DNA of 64,000 nt from Agroathelia rolfsii (Eukaryota; Basidiomycota; Agaricomycetes; Amylocorticiales; Amylocorticiaceae), in NCBI GenBank assembly GCA_018343915.1, contig JABRWF010000003.1:5476393-5540392 (forward strand). The letters run 5' to 3'. Positions 44,057 through 55,519 of this stretch are shown one piece after another. The stretch's first letter is position 1; each line of letters begins with the position of its first letter. Below the pieces are notes generated by a model that made no database searches, was not told the origin of the DNA, and saw only the letters and a program-made list of their open reading frames with translations. The position numbers were made by a program, and so were the translations under genes.

Positions 44057-47000
44057 ATTATGTACAAAATAGAATTTCTTCTTTCTCTATTTCTTCTTCA
44101 CTCTTGATTTCTTCTTCTGCTGTACAAGGTGTGAATGGACAATACCTGAAAATTCCTCTCATGTTCTATGGATATTTCTCCACTATTTCTATTTCTGCAA
44201 TGATTGATTTGGGAGCTTCCTCCACTTTCATTAATAAAAAATTTATAGACAAAAACAATATAAAAACATTAAAATTACAAAAACCAATTCCTCTGTACAA
44301 TATTGATAATTCACCAAATGCAATCAGATTCATCTCAGAATATATCATACTTTTAACCCAGATAGGTATAGAACAATGAAGGCTAGTCTTCTTAGTAGTA
44401 GATATTGGTACAGAAGATGTAATCCTAGGTATTGATTGGTTACAACTAGAAAATCCTCTTATCAACTGGAAAAAGGGGCATATTACTCTAATAGACAATT
44501 TATTAAAAGATGAGGAATATAAAAAAATAAATAAAATCATAAAAAATGAGGACTCTCCTCCATTATTGGTAGCAACCTTGGAATTACTGCCTCAATACCA
44601 GAAATATGCCAAAGTCTTCTCCAAAGCAGAATCCCAACAGTTCCCTACTAGCAAACCCTATAACTATAAAATAGAGTTAGTAGAAGGAGCCAAAATGAAG
44701 AGGGCTAAGGTATATCCATTATCAATCCCAGAGTTGAAAGAATTGGATGCGTATTTGGAGAAAAACTTGGCCAAAGGATATATAAGAAAATTACAAAGTC
44801 CTTATATATCTCCCTTTTTCTTTATCCCAAAGAAGAATGGGAAACTCAGGCCTATAGTAGATTATTATTGACTTAATAACATCACAATAAAAAACTCCTA
44901 CCCACTTCCTCTAATCTCCTCTATTATGGATGGACTCTCTTGGGCAAAAGTATTTACTAAATTGGACTTACAATAAGGATATAATAATGTCTTAATTAAA
45001 AATGGACACTAAGAACAAGCAGCCTTCATAACCCTTTGAGGACTATTTAAACCCCTTGTAATGACCTTCAGTTTATGCAATGCCCTGGCTACCTTCCAAG
45101 CTATGATAGACAAAATATTTACAGACCTAATTGCACAAGGATTAGTGTATGTCTATATTGATGACATTATAGTCACCATAGCTAGCTCAGAAGAACACCA
45201 GCATTTAGTGCATAAAGTACTTAAGAGATTAGCAGAAAACAATCTTTTTGCTAATTTAGAAAAATGCCTATTTGAAGTCTCTGAGGTGGAATTCCTAGGT
45301 GTAATAATTGGCTATAATCATATATAAATGACCAACAAAAAAGTCCAAGCCATCCTTGACTGGCCAACCTCTACAACAGTCAAGGATATTCAGAAGTTTA
45401 GAGGACTAGCCAACTATTACTGAAGATTTATCAAGGGGTTCAGCAAGATTACTAAACCCCTAGATAGATTAACTGGCAAAGGTACTTGGAAATGGGAAAA
45501 AGAAGAACAAGAATCATTTGACTATCCCAAGAAGGCTTTTACTACTGCCCTAGTATTAGCTATCTATAATCACCAGTGAGAAAGTTGGATTGAAACTAAT
45601 GCCTTAGGATATGCAACAGGAGGAGTATTCTCCCAGTTGCAGGATGATGGTGAATGGCATCCTATTGCCTTCCATTCTAAATCCATGGATGACACACAAA
45701 GAAATTACAATATCTAGGATAAGGAAATACTTGTAATTATTTGAGCATTGGAAGAATAGTGCCACTATATTATTGGGTTACCTAGACCAGTAGAGATCTA
45801 GTCAGATCACAAAAACTTGGAATATTGGGCAACAAGTCAATACCTGAGCCATTGACAAGTACGTTGGTACTGGATTCTACAAGAATATAATTTTATACTA
45901 TGTTACAAAAAAGGATCAACCAATAGACAAGCTGATGCCCTATCTAGAAGACCGGATTTTTATACCAAAGACTCCCAGGATAACCTCAATGTCACTATAC
46001 TCCAACCCTCCCACTTCAAAATAATGGCTGCTAAGAGAGGACATATACTAGTTGAAGGGGAAAAGGAGATCTTGGCAGAAATTAGAAGGGAGAGCACCAA
46101 GTTGCTGGAATCCCTCTATCAAATTGTCAAGATTGGCCCACAACAGATTGCACTAGGACTACAGGATTAGGAAACAGAGGATGGATTAGTTTTATATAGA
46201 GAAAAGGTCTTTGTGCCCCCAAAAAGGGAACTTAAAGAAAAAATTATAGCTAAATACCATGATTCAGCCCTTGCTGGTCATCTCAGGTATACAAAGACCT
46301 TAGAACTTATTAGCAGAAGCTACTATTGGATTAACATGACAAAAGATATAAACCAATATATAGACTCATGCTTACTCTGTCAAGCAAATAAACCAAGCTG
46401 ACAAGCATTACCTAGACTCCTCCAACCCTTACCTATATCTGGAAAACCATGGGAACACGTTACCTTAGATTTGATAGTCAAGCTATCTAAGTCACAAGGG
46501 TTTGACTCAATCCTAGTAGTAGTAGATAGGCTTACAAAATTGGCACATTTCATACCAACCAATGAAAATATATCAGCCAAAGATGTAGCCAATCTCTATA
46601 TCAAAAACGTGTTTAAATTACATGGTGCCCTATCAATATGGACATTGGACCAAGGACCTCAGTTTGCTAGTCAAGTGATAAAAGATATATATGCTAGCCT
46701 ATATATCAAGACAGCTCTGTTCACCGTATATTATCCACAAAGTGATGGACAAACTGAGTGTATTAATCAAGAAGTAGAGCAATACCTAAGAATCTTTTGT
46801 AATCACAAACAAACAAATTGGGTAGAATTATTACCTTATGCGGAATTTATACACAATAATAGGAAAAACAAGAGTACATGTACTAGTGCCTTTGAGTTAA
46901 CCTATGGCTATATTCTAAATTGGGAAGCAAGAGACATTCCTAATCCAACTCCAGAAGCCTTCAACTAGATTGAAAATGCTAAGGAAGCACAAAAGGAGGC

Positions 47001-47578
47001 ACAGGCAGCATTAGATTTAGCAAGAGAACAAATGGAACAATCATACAATAAAGGAAAAAAGATGTTTCCAGATTTAGAGGAAGGACAAGAAGTTTGGCTA
47101 AATACACAAAATTTGAAGCTTGATAGACCATCCAAGAAGTTAAGTCAGAAATAGATTGGCCCCTATAAAGTAGAGAAAAAGCTAAATGACTTGAACTATC
47201 AGCTGGACCTTCCAGCTAATCTTAAAATTCATAATGTATTCTATGTTCATTTACTAAAACTACATTATGCTTTGGATTGTCACCAAAAGCCTTTACCTCT
47301 AGTAGAAGTAGAAGGAGAAGAAGAGTATGAAATGGAAGAAGTACTTAACTCAAGAATGCAATGAGGAAAACTAGAATTTCTAGTAACATAGAAAGGATAC
47401 CCAGGAGAACAAATATGGGTCAGAGAATCAGATATACATATAGATGATGCAATCAGAGAATTCTATAAGTCCAATCCTAGTGCTCCAAGAAAGATCAGTG
47501 CTGTATTATTTAATCTTCTTCCATTCCAAAACTAGGATAATCTAACAGAATGGCAACCCGAGGCGGATTGCCCCTAAG
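44018..47578 (+). pseudogene. Gy-3 pol polyprotein
   Basis: Reached by -1 shift. Protease IDLGASSTFINKKF (DSGA now DLGA), VVDIGTEDVILGIDWL. RT: AKVYPLSIPELKELDAYLEK, FFFIPKKNGKLRPIVDY, MTFSLCNALATF, YVYIDDIIVTIASS (45151-45192). RNase H: ETNALGYATGGVFSQL (Asp now Asn). Integrase: SALAGHLRYTKTLELI (HHCC decayed), SYYWINMTKDINQY, ACQANKP, WTLDQGPQFASQVIKDIY, SDGQTECINQEVEQYLRIF. GPY/F and chromodomain (EYEMEEVLNSRMQ .. KLEFLVT-stop-KGYPGEQIW). Many stops, no frameshift noted by eye. Confidence 0.88.
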
Positions 47579-47588
47579 GAGGGGGTAA
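47575..47588 (+). promoter_or_regulatory. Gy-3 polypurine tract
   Basis: TAAGGAGGGGGTAA directly before the 3' LTR; primes plus-strand DNA synthesis in LTR elements. Confidence 0.75.
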
Positions 47589-48520
47589 TGTTACAAGTCG
47601 ATCTATGTACTATAAATTTATTTAGAATTTCTCCTTATTTTTCCGAAATTTTCCTGATTTTTCTCGATTTTTTGGTATATAATATGTATATTATATAAGC
47701 AGATATTACATAAGCACTCTGATGACTAAGCAAGTCATGTGACCAGTCATTATGTGACTAGCCATCATATGACCACTAGTTATATGACATATTATATAAG
47801 TAAGGCCTAGAGCATAGGTCTAGACTATGATATCATCATAGATTTACTATAGTGCAATATCACATCATACTTAGTATTACTGTGTATAGACTAGGTAGAA
47901 TTAGTATATAACCCTGTAGTGTCTCTACCTGAAGACCCTAGATTTGTTCTCTTTGTCTTCAGGTAAGCATAAGTAGTGCTTTGTATTAAGTACAAGCTAA
48001 CATAATAAAAAACTTTGTCTTCAGAGCCTATCTCCTTTCCCTCCCCTCCCAAATCCTCTCTGCTTTATGCTAGGAGGTTACAAGTGTGCTCTGTGCTACT
48101 TGTAGTTGAGGTGTGCTTAGTGCTACCTCAGTGAGCTTGCATAAGACAGGTCTAGCCCATTAGTAGTGACCATTTGCATTAGCTATAATATAAACCACAT
48201 CATGCTTAGTGCATGCACCTAACAAAGCTATACGCCTAGTTGGTCAGGGTTAAGATACCTCAACCCCTATCTATATACACAAGATAGTTGGTGTTCTGCC
48301 TATAGACCTTGCTTGAAAGTGTTCACACTTGGAGTAAAGCTTGGTGATAGAAAGACTTGAACTTGAGTGAGAATAGAAACCGGGCATAGAGAAGTGTACA
48401 CCCCTGTATCCCAAGTCCTGGGAAGAGTAAAACAGGCTTTACTGCCTACCCTGTGCCTTTGAGGGGTTTCTGTGGACTTTGGTTGAGTTTTGGTGGCAAG
48501 AGTTAGATATACTCTTAATA
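47589..48520 (+). repeat. Gy-3 3' LTR
   Basis: 932 bp, TGTTACAAG..; the terminal CTTGACA has decayed to CTTAATA. Confidence 0.88.
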
Positions 48521-48769
48521 GAGACTAGAGCTTATGATAAAAATAAGTTCTAACCTAGTCTAGGTCTGAAAACTCAATGAAAAATGGATAGGGGTGGTGA
48601 GAAGTAAATAAAAGTAATAAGGAGCTAGTGAGGCAGGTAGGATTAGTGGAAAAATGATAACAAGTCAAGAAAAATCAATGAATACTCTGTGAGGCAAGGA
48701 AAATAACTTTGGGGTATAACAATGGCTATAAGGATGGCTAAAAAGCATCCTGATATCTCACAGACCTAA
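48521..48769. other. Unassigned AT-rich DNA
   Basis: Not the missing part of Gy-2 and not similar to other parts of the window as far as seen. No frame. Confidence 0.4.
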
Positions 48770-50560
48770 TGTTACAGGCCTAAAGCAATATCCTACAATA
48801 CTATGATTTTAGCTATAAATACTATGATAATGTATACTGTGAAATACTATGAAATATAAGGAATAGTTAATATGGCATAATCCAGGGCTAGAAGTAACAC
48901 CTCTAGGGTTTCTAGCCCTGAGATTACTTATAAGAACAGAGCTATGATTAGGGTGGCTATAATAACTGTAACTTATAACTTGGACTTGTAGAAGCAGTAT
49001 AGAGACAAAGAAATATTATTTAAGGCTGATGGACACTTAAGGGGGACTTTAGACAGTGAGACAATAATACTAGAATTGACAAAAGAGGTCTGTAAGATGA
49101 GAAACATCTCTTAGACCCTAAAGGTTTAAATACATGATAGTATACTATTGTTCTCTATATTGGTATACTTTTCTAGTCTCTAACTCTTACTAAATAATCC
49201 AATATAACTCCTAGGATCTTCTTTGATTGTTCCAGTGATTATTATAATGTGCTGTAGTTCCTGTGTAACTATGATAGTGCCTGAAGATTGTCACAGGTCT
49301 ATAACTGAAGGGCAAACTATGACTATGAATACTATGAATATTGTAAAGAATTACTATGAAAAGACTGTAGATAAAGCTTAAGGAAAAAACAGTAGGTTAC
49401 CTAGCCTAATCCAAGGCTAGGAATGACGCTCTTAGGGTTTCCAACCCTAATGTTGATTATAAGGGAGTCTACTATGACTTTGACAACTATAATGCTATAA
49501 CTATGACTTAGGACAAGGAAAGCAATACAGTGGGAACTTAGGGGCTTAGAGGAAGCTTAGGACAGTAAATAACAATGAGGGTATTGACAAAAGAGGTCTG
49601 TGAGATGGGGAACATCTCTTAGACCTTAAAGGTTTAAATACATGGCTGTACACTATTGTTCTCTACTTTGGTACGCTCTACTGACTTCTAACCTTTACTA
49701 AATAATCCAATATAATCCCTAAGTTCCTCCTTGATTGTTCCAGTGATTATCAGCATGTGTTGTAGTTCCTGTGTACCTGTGATAGTGCCTGAAGATAGGA
49801 AAATGTAAAGTTACGCTCTTTTGTGTGACGTGACCGTGACATGTCACAACCAGCGCGGCAGTGATAGTAAGGGAGCGGAAGTAACAATAGGCTTATTTCT
49901 GAGCCTTAGCTCAGAACTAAGCTATAGCTAAGTAGTGAACTATGATCCACTATAATATACTGTGACTTAGAAATAATATACTATGACTTATACTTTACTA
50001 TGGCATCTATAGCTTGATTTATAGCTTGATAAAATAAAACTTAAACACCTAAGTAATTCCATAGCTATCCTGAATAAACCTAGGTATATACTTGGTAAAC
50101 CTGGATATATGCTTGGTAAACTTGAATAAATGCTATTGAAGCTATGATATGGCATAACCAGGGTTGTGACAAAGATGGGAAATGCAGAGTTACACTCCTT
50201 TGTGTAATGTGACATATGACATGTCACAACTAGTGCAATAGTGAAACAGAGAAGAAATGATAGTATGCCTCTTTCTAAGCCTAAGGCTGAGAACTCAGCT
50301 ATAACTAAATAATAGACTATAGTTTAACTATGGTATACTATGACTTATAGATAATACAATATAGTGTATATTGTATTATAGTGTCTATAGCATGATTTGT
50401 AGTTTAATGTAATAAATATTAAATACCTGAGTAATTGCATGATTGTTTTAAGTCTATACCAAATGAACCTGGGTATATACTTGGTAAACCTAAATATATG
50501 CTTGGTAAACATAAGTAAATGCTATTATGTCTATAGCATGATACTACTGAGGTTATGATA
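48770..50560 (+). repeat. Old B-family LTR with a young B LTR inside
   Basis: TGTTACAGG..GTTATGATA, more diverged than its guest. Left flank CCTAA and right flank CTAGG (inside an E4 LTR) do not match. Confidence 0.82.
49289..50171 (+). repeat. Young solo B-family LTR (883 bp)
   Basis: TGTCACAGG..GTTGTGACA, perfect TSD AAGAT (49284-49288, 50172-50176). Differs from 14191-15073 at about three positions by eye. A B element inserted into a B element. Confidence 0.95.
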
Positions 50561-51198
50561 CTAGGTGTATTATGATGGTGGGAAGAGTGATAAAATACAT
50601 AAAAGAGAGAGTGGGGATAAGTATGAGTGAGCACTACTAAGAGACAAGGTATAGCACAATTCATATAGGTTGCTGACTAGCATACTCCTCTTACAAGCTT
50701 ATATAGGTAGCTGCAAGAGAAGAAGCAAAGACAAAGCATTATAAAGAGGAAGACAAAGTTATTAAGTTGGATTGCAAAGGCCCTAAGGGTAGGCCTTTAT
50801 ATACTAGTTATAAGTATTCTAAGAATAGTCCTTAACTCTATATTAAGGGAAATAGAAGAAAGGAAAGAAAAAGGATCAATAGAGTTAGAACAGAAGTATA
50901 GTATGAGAAAAGATCAAAGATGGAAGAAGCATCAATAATTAAAGAAGGAAATCAATAATATACATCAAAAGATCTAGAATCATACCTAAATGTAACATAG
51001 TACTATGTAAACAATACAACAAGAAACTAGAAAATAAAGAAGTATATCCTGTATACTCAAATTAAAAGATAAAAACATAAGAAAAATAGGGAGAAATAAG
51101 GAAAAATTAGAGGCATACTGCCAACCCATAGAAACATATCTGTTTACACAGAAAATATATCAGCCATCCTACAATAGCCTGTCTGCCATCTCATAACA
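50561..51198 (+). repeat. E4-family LTR, left end missing
   Basis: Matches 21381-22315 from the segment GTGTATTATGATGG to CTCATAACA. Its left ~220 bp is replaced by the B LTR. Confidence 0.82.
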
Positions 51199-51523
51199 TT
51201 TTCAACTTTTCAACTTATAAAAGTAATAAAAAGTTGAAAAAGGATGAAAGTAGGCTATACTTGTGCAAGTTAGGGTACCCTAAAAACAGGAGAAAAGTAT
51301 CAAAAGTACTATGTAATTTTACTGATGTACTAGTCTTAGGACTAGTGCCATTTATCAATTGCTATTTTGGTTCAAGCTGCTATCTATTTCTTAGCTGCCA
51401 TCTATTTTTGAGCCCTTATCTGTTATTAAGTGTGATGAGTTGGACTATATACTAGTAATTTTTGCCTATTTGTTACAAACATTTTGCTATTTTTCTTGTA
51501 TTTTTATGATTTCTTTACATTAA
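51199..51523. other. AT-rich spacer with a dispersed repeat
   Basis: Shares ~70 bp with 30045-30115. No gene. Confidence 0.45.
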
Positions 51524-52469
51524 TTTCAAGAGTACACCTGACTCTTACCACCAAAACTCAACTAATGCCTATAAAAACCCCTCTAAGGTATGGGGTAACC
51601 AGTAATGGTTGTTTTACTTCTTCTGAGGCTTAGGATGTGTGGGTGTACACTTTCCTATGCATGGTCCTTATTATCACTCACACCAGAGCTCATCAATCCC
51701 TAGGCTTTACTCCAAGTCTACTAGACTTTCAAGCAAAGGCTATTGTTGAGACACCAATGTTCTTGTGTATACAAGTAGGTGTTAGGGTATCTTAACCTTG
51801 ACAAGTGCAGGGCAGTGCTTTTACTTGCTTGAGTGCACTAAGCACTATGTATATTGTGTTATTACAGATACAAATAGTCACCACTAGGGCTGGACCTGTC
51901 TTATGCACGCACACAGAGACTGCACTAAGCACATCTCTTTCTATAAGCAGCATGGAGCACACTTATAACCTCCTAGCACAAAGTAGAGAGGATTTTTAAG
52001 AGGGGGGGAGAGAGATAGGCTCTGAAGACAAAGTTTTATTATGTTAGTCAACTATTTAATACAAAGCACTACTATACTTACCTGAAGACAAAGAGAACAA
52101 ATCTAGGGTCTTTAGGTAGACACTACAGGGTTATATACTAATTCTACCTGGTCTATGCACTTGATACATGGTCTGTGCATGGTAATGCTAAGTATAATGT
52201 GATATTGCACCATAATGAATCTATAATGATGTCATAGTCTAGACCTATGCTCTAGGCCTTGCTTACATAATATATCACATGACTAGTGGTCACATGATGG
52301 CCAGTCATGTGATGACTGGTCACATAACTTGCTTAGTCATTAGAGTGCTTATATAATGTCTACTTAATATATATATTATATACCAAAAAATCGAGAAAAA
52401 TCAGGAAAAATTCGGAAAAATAATAAGAAATTCTAAATAAATTTATAGTACATAGATTGACTTGTAACA
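51524..52469 (-). repeat. G-family LTR, reverse
   Basis: TTTCAAGAG..CTTGTAACA, 946 bp. Flanks ATTAA and CATAT do not match, and the right neighbour is the middle of a B LTR. Confidence 0.85.
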
Positions 52470-53128
52470 CATATATTCAGGTTTACCAAGTATATACCCA
52501 GGTTTATTCAGCATACACTCAAGATAACCATGAAATCACTCAAGTATTTATTAATATTATTATCAAGCTACAAATCATGCTGTAGAGGCTATTATACATA
52601 ATATATCCATAGTATATTATCTATAAGTCATAGTATATCACAGTAAACCATAGTTTATCATTTGGTTAAAGCTCAATTCTAAGCCTAAGGCTTAGAAACA
52701 GGTATATTATTATTTCCACTCCTTTTTACTGTTGTGCTGGTTGTGACATGTCATATGTCACATCACACAAAAGAGCGTAACTTTGCATTCCCCATCTTCA
52801 GGCACTATCACAGTTACACAGGAACTGGAATACATCATAATAATCATTGAAACAATCAAAGAAGAACCTAGGAATGATATTGGATCATTTGGTAAGGATT
52901 AGTAACTAGAAAAGCATACCAAAGTAGGAGAACAATAGTATACAATTATGTATTTAAGTTACTAAGGTCTAAGAGATGTTCCCCATCTTACAGACCTCTT
53001 TTGTTAATTCTATTGTCTTTGCCCTTGCCTAAAGTCCCATCACAAACCACTACTAGCTCTGAGAATATTTCCTTGCCTCTGTATTATTTTCCTGCAAGTC
53101 TAAGTCATAGTCAAAGCTATTATAAGTT
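52470..53128 (-). repeat. B-family LTR fragment (reverse)
   Basis: Matches 15193-16091 from ~75 bp inside its start; cut at 53128 by an E4 LTR. Confidence 0.8.
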
Positions 53129-53942
53129 GTCATGAGATCCTTATAACTTAGCCAAACCTAACTAGACTAGCCTGGAAGGCTGGCAAAGGAACCATACTAA
53201 TATCTTTATCCTTCCCTAGCTAGGAGGTGCTATCTATGTTTTAAGACCTGAATGCAAGGTCTCCTATAAGTAAGGTCACTTTCCCAAGCAACACTCAACA
53301 ATCTAGCATCTTTACAGTCCCTTAACTAGATGGGACTTGTTTATATCCCCTTAACCTTGGGGTCCAGCTATATTATGATAGTGGGAAGAGTGATAAAATA
53401 CACAAAAGAGAGAGTAGGAATAAGTATGAGTAAGCACCACTAAGGGACAAGGCATAGCACAGCTTATATAGGTTGCTGACTAGCACACTCCTCTTACAAG
53501 CTCATATAGGTAGCTGCAAGAGAAGAAGCCCAAAGAGACTAAGACAGAGTACTAAGCACAGAGCAAAGCACTAAAGCAGACAAGTAATAAGGGCAGAGAC
53601 AAAGACAAAGTGGTCAAGCTGGATTGCAAAGGCCCTAAGGGCAGGCCTTTATATACTAGTTACAAGTATTCTAAGAATAGTCCTTAACTCCACATTAAGG
53701 GAAATAGAAGAAAGGAAAGGAAAAGGATCAATGGAGTTAGAACAGAAGTATAGTATGAGAAAAGATCAAAGATGAAAGAAGCATCAATGATTAAAGAAGG
53801 AAATCAATAATGTACATCAAAAGATCTAGAATCATATCTAAATGTAACATAGTACCATGTAAACAATACAACAAGAAACTAGAAAATAAAGAAGTATATC
53901 CTGTATACTCAAATCAAAAGATAAAAACATAAGAAAAATAGG
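53129..53942 (+). repeat. E4-family LTR, right end missing
   Basis: TGTCATGAGATCC onward, closely matching 21381-22200; the last ~120 bp are replaced by a B LTR. Confidence 0.82.
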
Positions 53943-54185
53943 TATCACAACCTCAGTAGTACCATGCCATAGACATAATAGCATTTACTTATGTTTACCA
54001 AGCATATATTTAGGTTTACCAAGTATATACCCAGGTTCATTTGGTATAGACTTAAAACAATTATGCAATTACTCAGGTATTTAATATTTATTACATCAAA
54101 CTACAAATTATGCCATAGACACTGTAATACAATATACACTATATTGTATTACCTATAAGTCATAGTATACCATAGTTGAACCATA
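53943..54185 (-). repeat. B-family LTR, first part (host of the intact element)
   Basis: TATCACAACC onward; continues at 61250 after the intact chromovirus. CCATA at 54181-54185 is the left TSD copy. Confidence 0.85.
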
Positions 54186-54520
54186 TGTCATGGGTACACC
54201 CAGACTCCCCTACATTTTCTCGATTTTTCTCCATTTTCCTTATATTTTTACGATTTTTCCTTGATTTTCTACGCTTCGTTCTTTATTTATTAGCCCAATA
54301 AGGCAAAGGGTCACATGGTGCTTGGTCACGTGACTGGCCATCATAGTTCCCTTGTACCGGTGTCCAGTTAGTAAGCGTACTCTATTGTTAGATACAGGAT
54401 CAGTCAGCATGATGCAACAAGCACGCCATCTTGCTCAGTCATCCATTTCGTTCTATTATTAAGCATTCCTTTTCATTTCCGAGAGGCTGCGCATGGACCA
54501 TTGCACAGCCCTCATTCTAG

Positions 54521-54529
54521 TATATAAGG
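54521..54529 (+). promoter_or_regulatory. TATA box of the L5 LTR
   Basis: TATATAAGG; its first T is 35 nt before the primer sequence at 54556, where transcription would be expected to start. The same 35-nt spacing is found in three other LTR families. Confidence 0.75.
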
Positions 54530-54555
54530 ACCCTGTAACGCTCCCTGAAGGCCTT

Positions 54556-54566
54556 AGCTTCGACCT
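54556..54566 (+). promoter_or_regulatory. Self-primer sequence at the expected mRNA 5' end
   Basis: AGCTTCGACCT is complementary to AGGTCAAAGCT (55034-55044) at 10 of 11 positions; the odd base is a G-to-A at a CpG. Fits Tf1-style self-priming. Confidence 0.7.
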
Positions 54567-54577
54567 TTTGCCTTCAG

Positions 54578-54627
54578 GTGAGTAAGAGCTCATGTAATAG
54601 ATACGATTACTAATATTTTGCCTTCAG
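54578..54627 (+). other. Intron-like block in the LTR leader
   Basis: GTGAGT..TACTAAT..CTTCAG, 50 bp, with consensus donor, branch and acceptor. Flanked by an exact 12-bp repeat TTTTGCCTTCAG (54566-54577 and 54616-54627). Repeated in the 3' LTR at 60791-60840. Confidence 0.6.
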
Positions 54628-55033
54628 GCTCATCGTCCTAGCCCATACACACCCTTGCCCTCCTTGTGCGCTTAGTCAGCCACTTGGTTGTATAAGGACT
54701 ACACGTAAGCCCACGCCCGTACACTCTCTCTACCACGCTCCACGCCATAAGCCTTCCCCTTGCCCAAGTCCCTCAATAAATAAGGGCATCTGTGTGAACT
54801 TAAGGACGTTGTCCTTTAAGCATAAAAGTCTCTATACCTATAGCAAGTCTAGTACTAGATACACTCCCTAAGCCGTACGAACACGTCATTAGCAAACAGT
54901 AGCCTACGTGGAAAGCCTAGCAGGCTTGGAGTACACAACAGGAGACTTATTAGCGGTACAGTGTGTGTATAGCGGTGTGCGTGGTCCGGTCACTTGCTTG
55001 GTTGAGATAGTCAAGAGCGCGAGCCTTGACATT

Positions 55034-55044
55034 AGGTCAAAGCT
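55034..55044 (+). promoter_or_regulatory. Self-priming binding site
   Basis: AGGTCAAAGCT, 2 nt after the 5' LTR. Pairs with 54556-54566. No tRNA-type TGG start is seen here. Confidence 0.7.
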
Positions 55045-55519
55045 GATACCTGAGCCTATTCTGTAGAGCCTTAGCTCCAGAGTAGTGTAAGAACCAAGTC
55101 GCTTACAAATCAGCACAAGCAAGGAAAAATTTTTAGTTAGAGTTACTATACTTTTCTTTTGTGAGCTATCTTCGTCATTGAACTGTTAGCAGAAGCAATT
55201 GGGGACATTAACTACGTCCTTTCAACCTGTTAAGGCATAGCTACAGAAGTACCAGTACGTTCCTGGGAAACTGTGGGCCGTTACCCGAAGGCGTTATTGC
55301 TGAGTTAGTCAGCTGCTTCTAGGGAGTCCTCACAAGGGATTATAACTGCCTTGACAAATTTAGAGCCTTAGTAAAAATAGTCCTTTTATTACCTATACCA
55401 GAAGGCTATCCGCTTGTAGCCTTAAGCCGAAGAAAACAAAGGACTTTGCGTCGAGCCTCAGCTCCGCTTCACACACGCATACCCCTTCCTCACCCTTATC
55501 ACACTCACACCCCATCACC
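55045..55519 (+). other. Untranslated leader of the intact element
   Basis: No long frame on the plus strand. Leads to the gag ATG in the context CACCATGTC. Confidence 0.6.

Larger units (their letters stand above)
41369..48520 (+). mobile_element. Gy-3: complete but decayed Ty3/gypsy chromovirus
   Basis: Two G-family LTRs (41369-42309, 47589-48520), self-priming site, gag, frameshift signal, pol with protease, RT, RNase H, integrase and chromodomain, and a polypurine tract. No nested insertion. 7.15 kb. Left flank GAAAG (Gy-2 chromodomain) and right flank GAGAC differ, and Gy-2 does not resume afterwards, so one end has been rearranged. Confidence 0.92.
54186..55031 (+). repeat. 5' LTR of the intact element (L5)
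   Basis: 846 bp, TGTCATGGG..GCCTTGACA. Serves as the promoter of the element. Confidence 0.97.

Noticed and set aside
49289..50171. B family as a MITE or other DNA transposon because of TGTCAC..GTGACA ends
   Set aside because: Terminal TG..CA, uniform 5-bp duplications and ~880 bp length fit LTRs better. No transposase or long inverted repeat is visible. The family's internal region is not in the window, so this is not fully settled.
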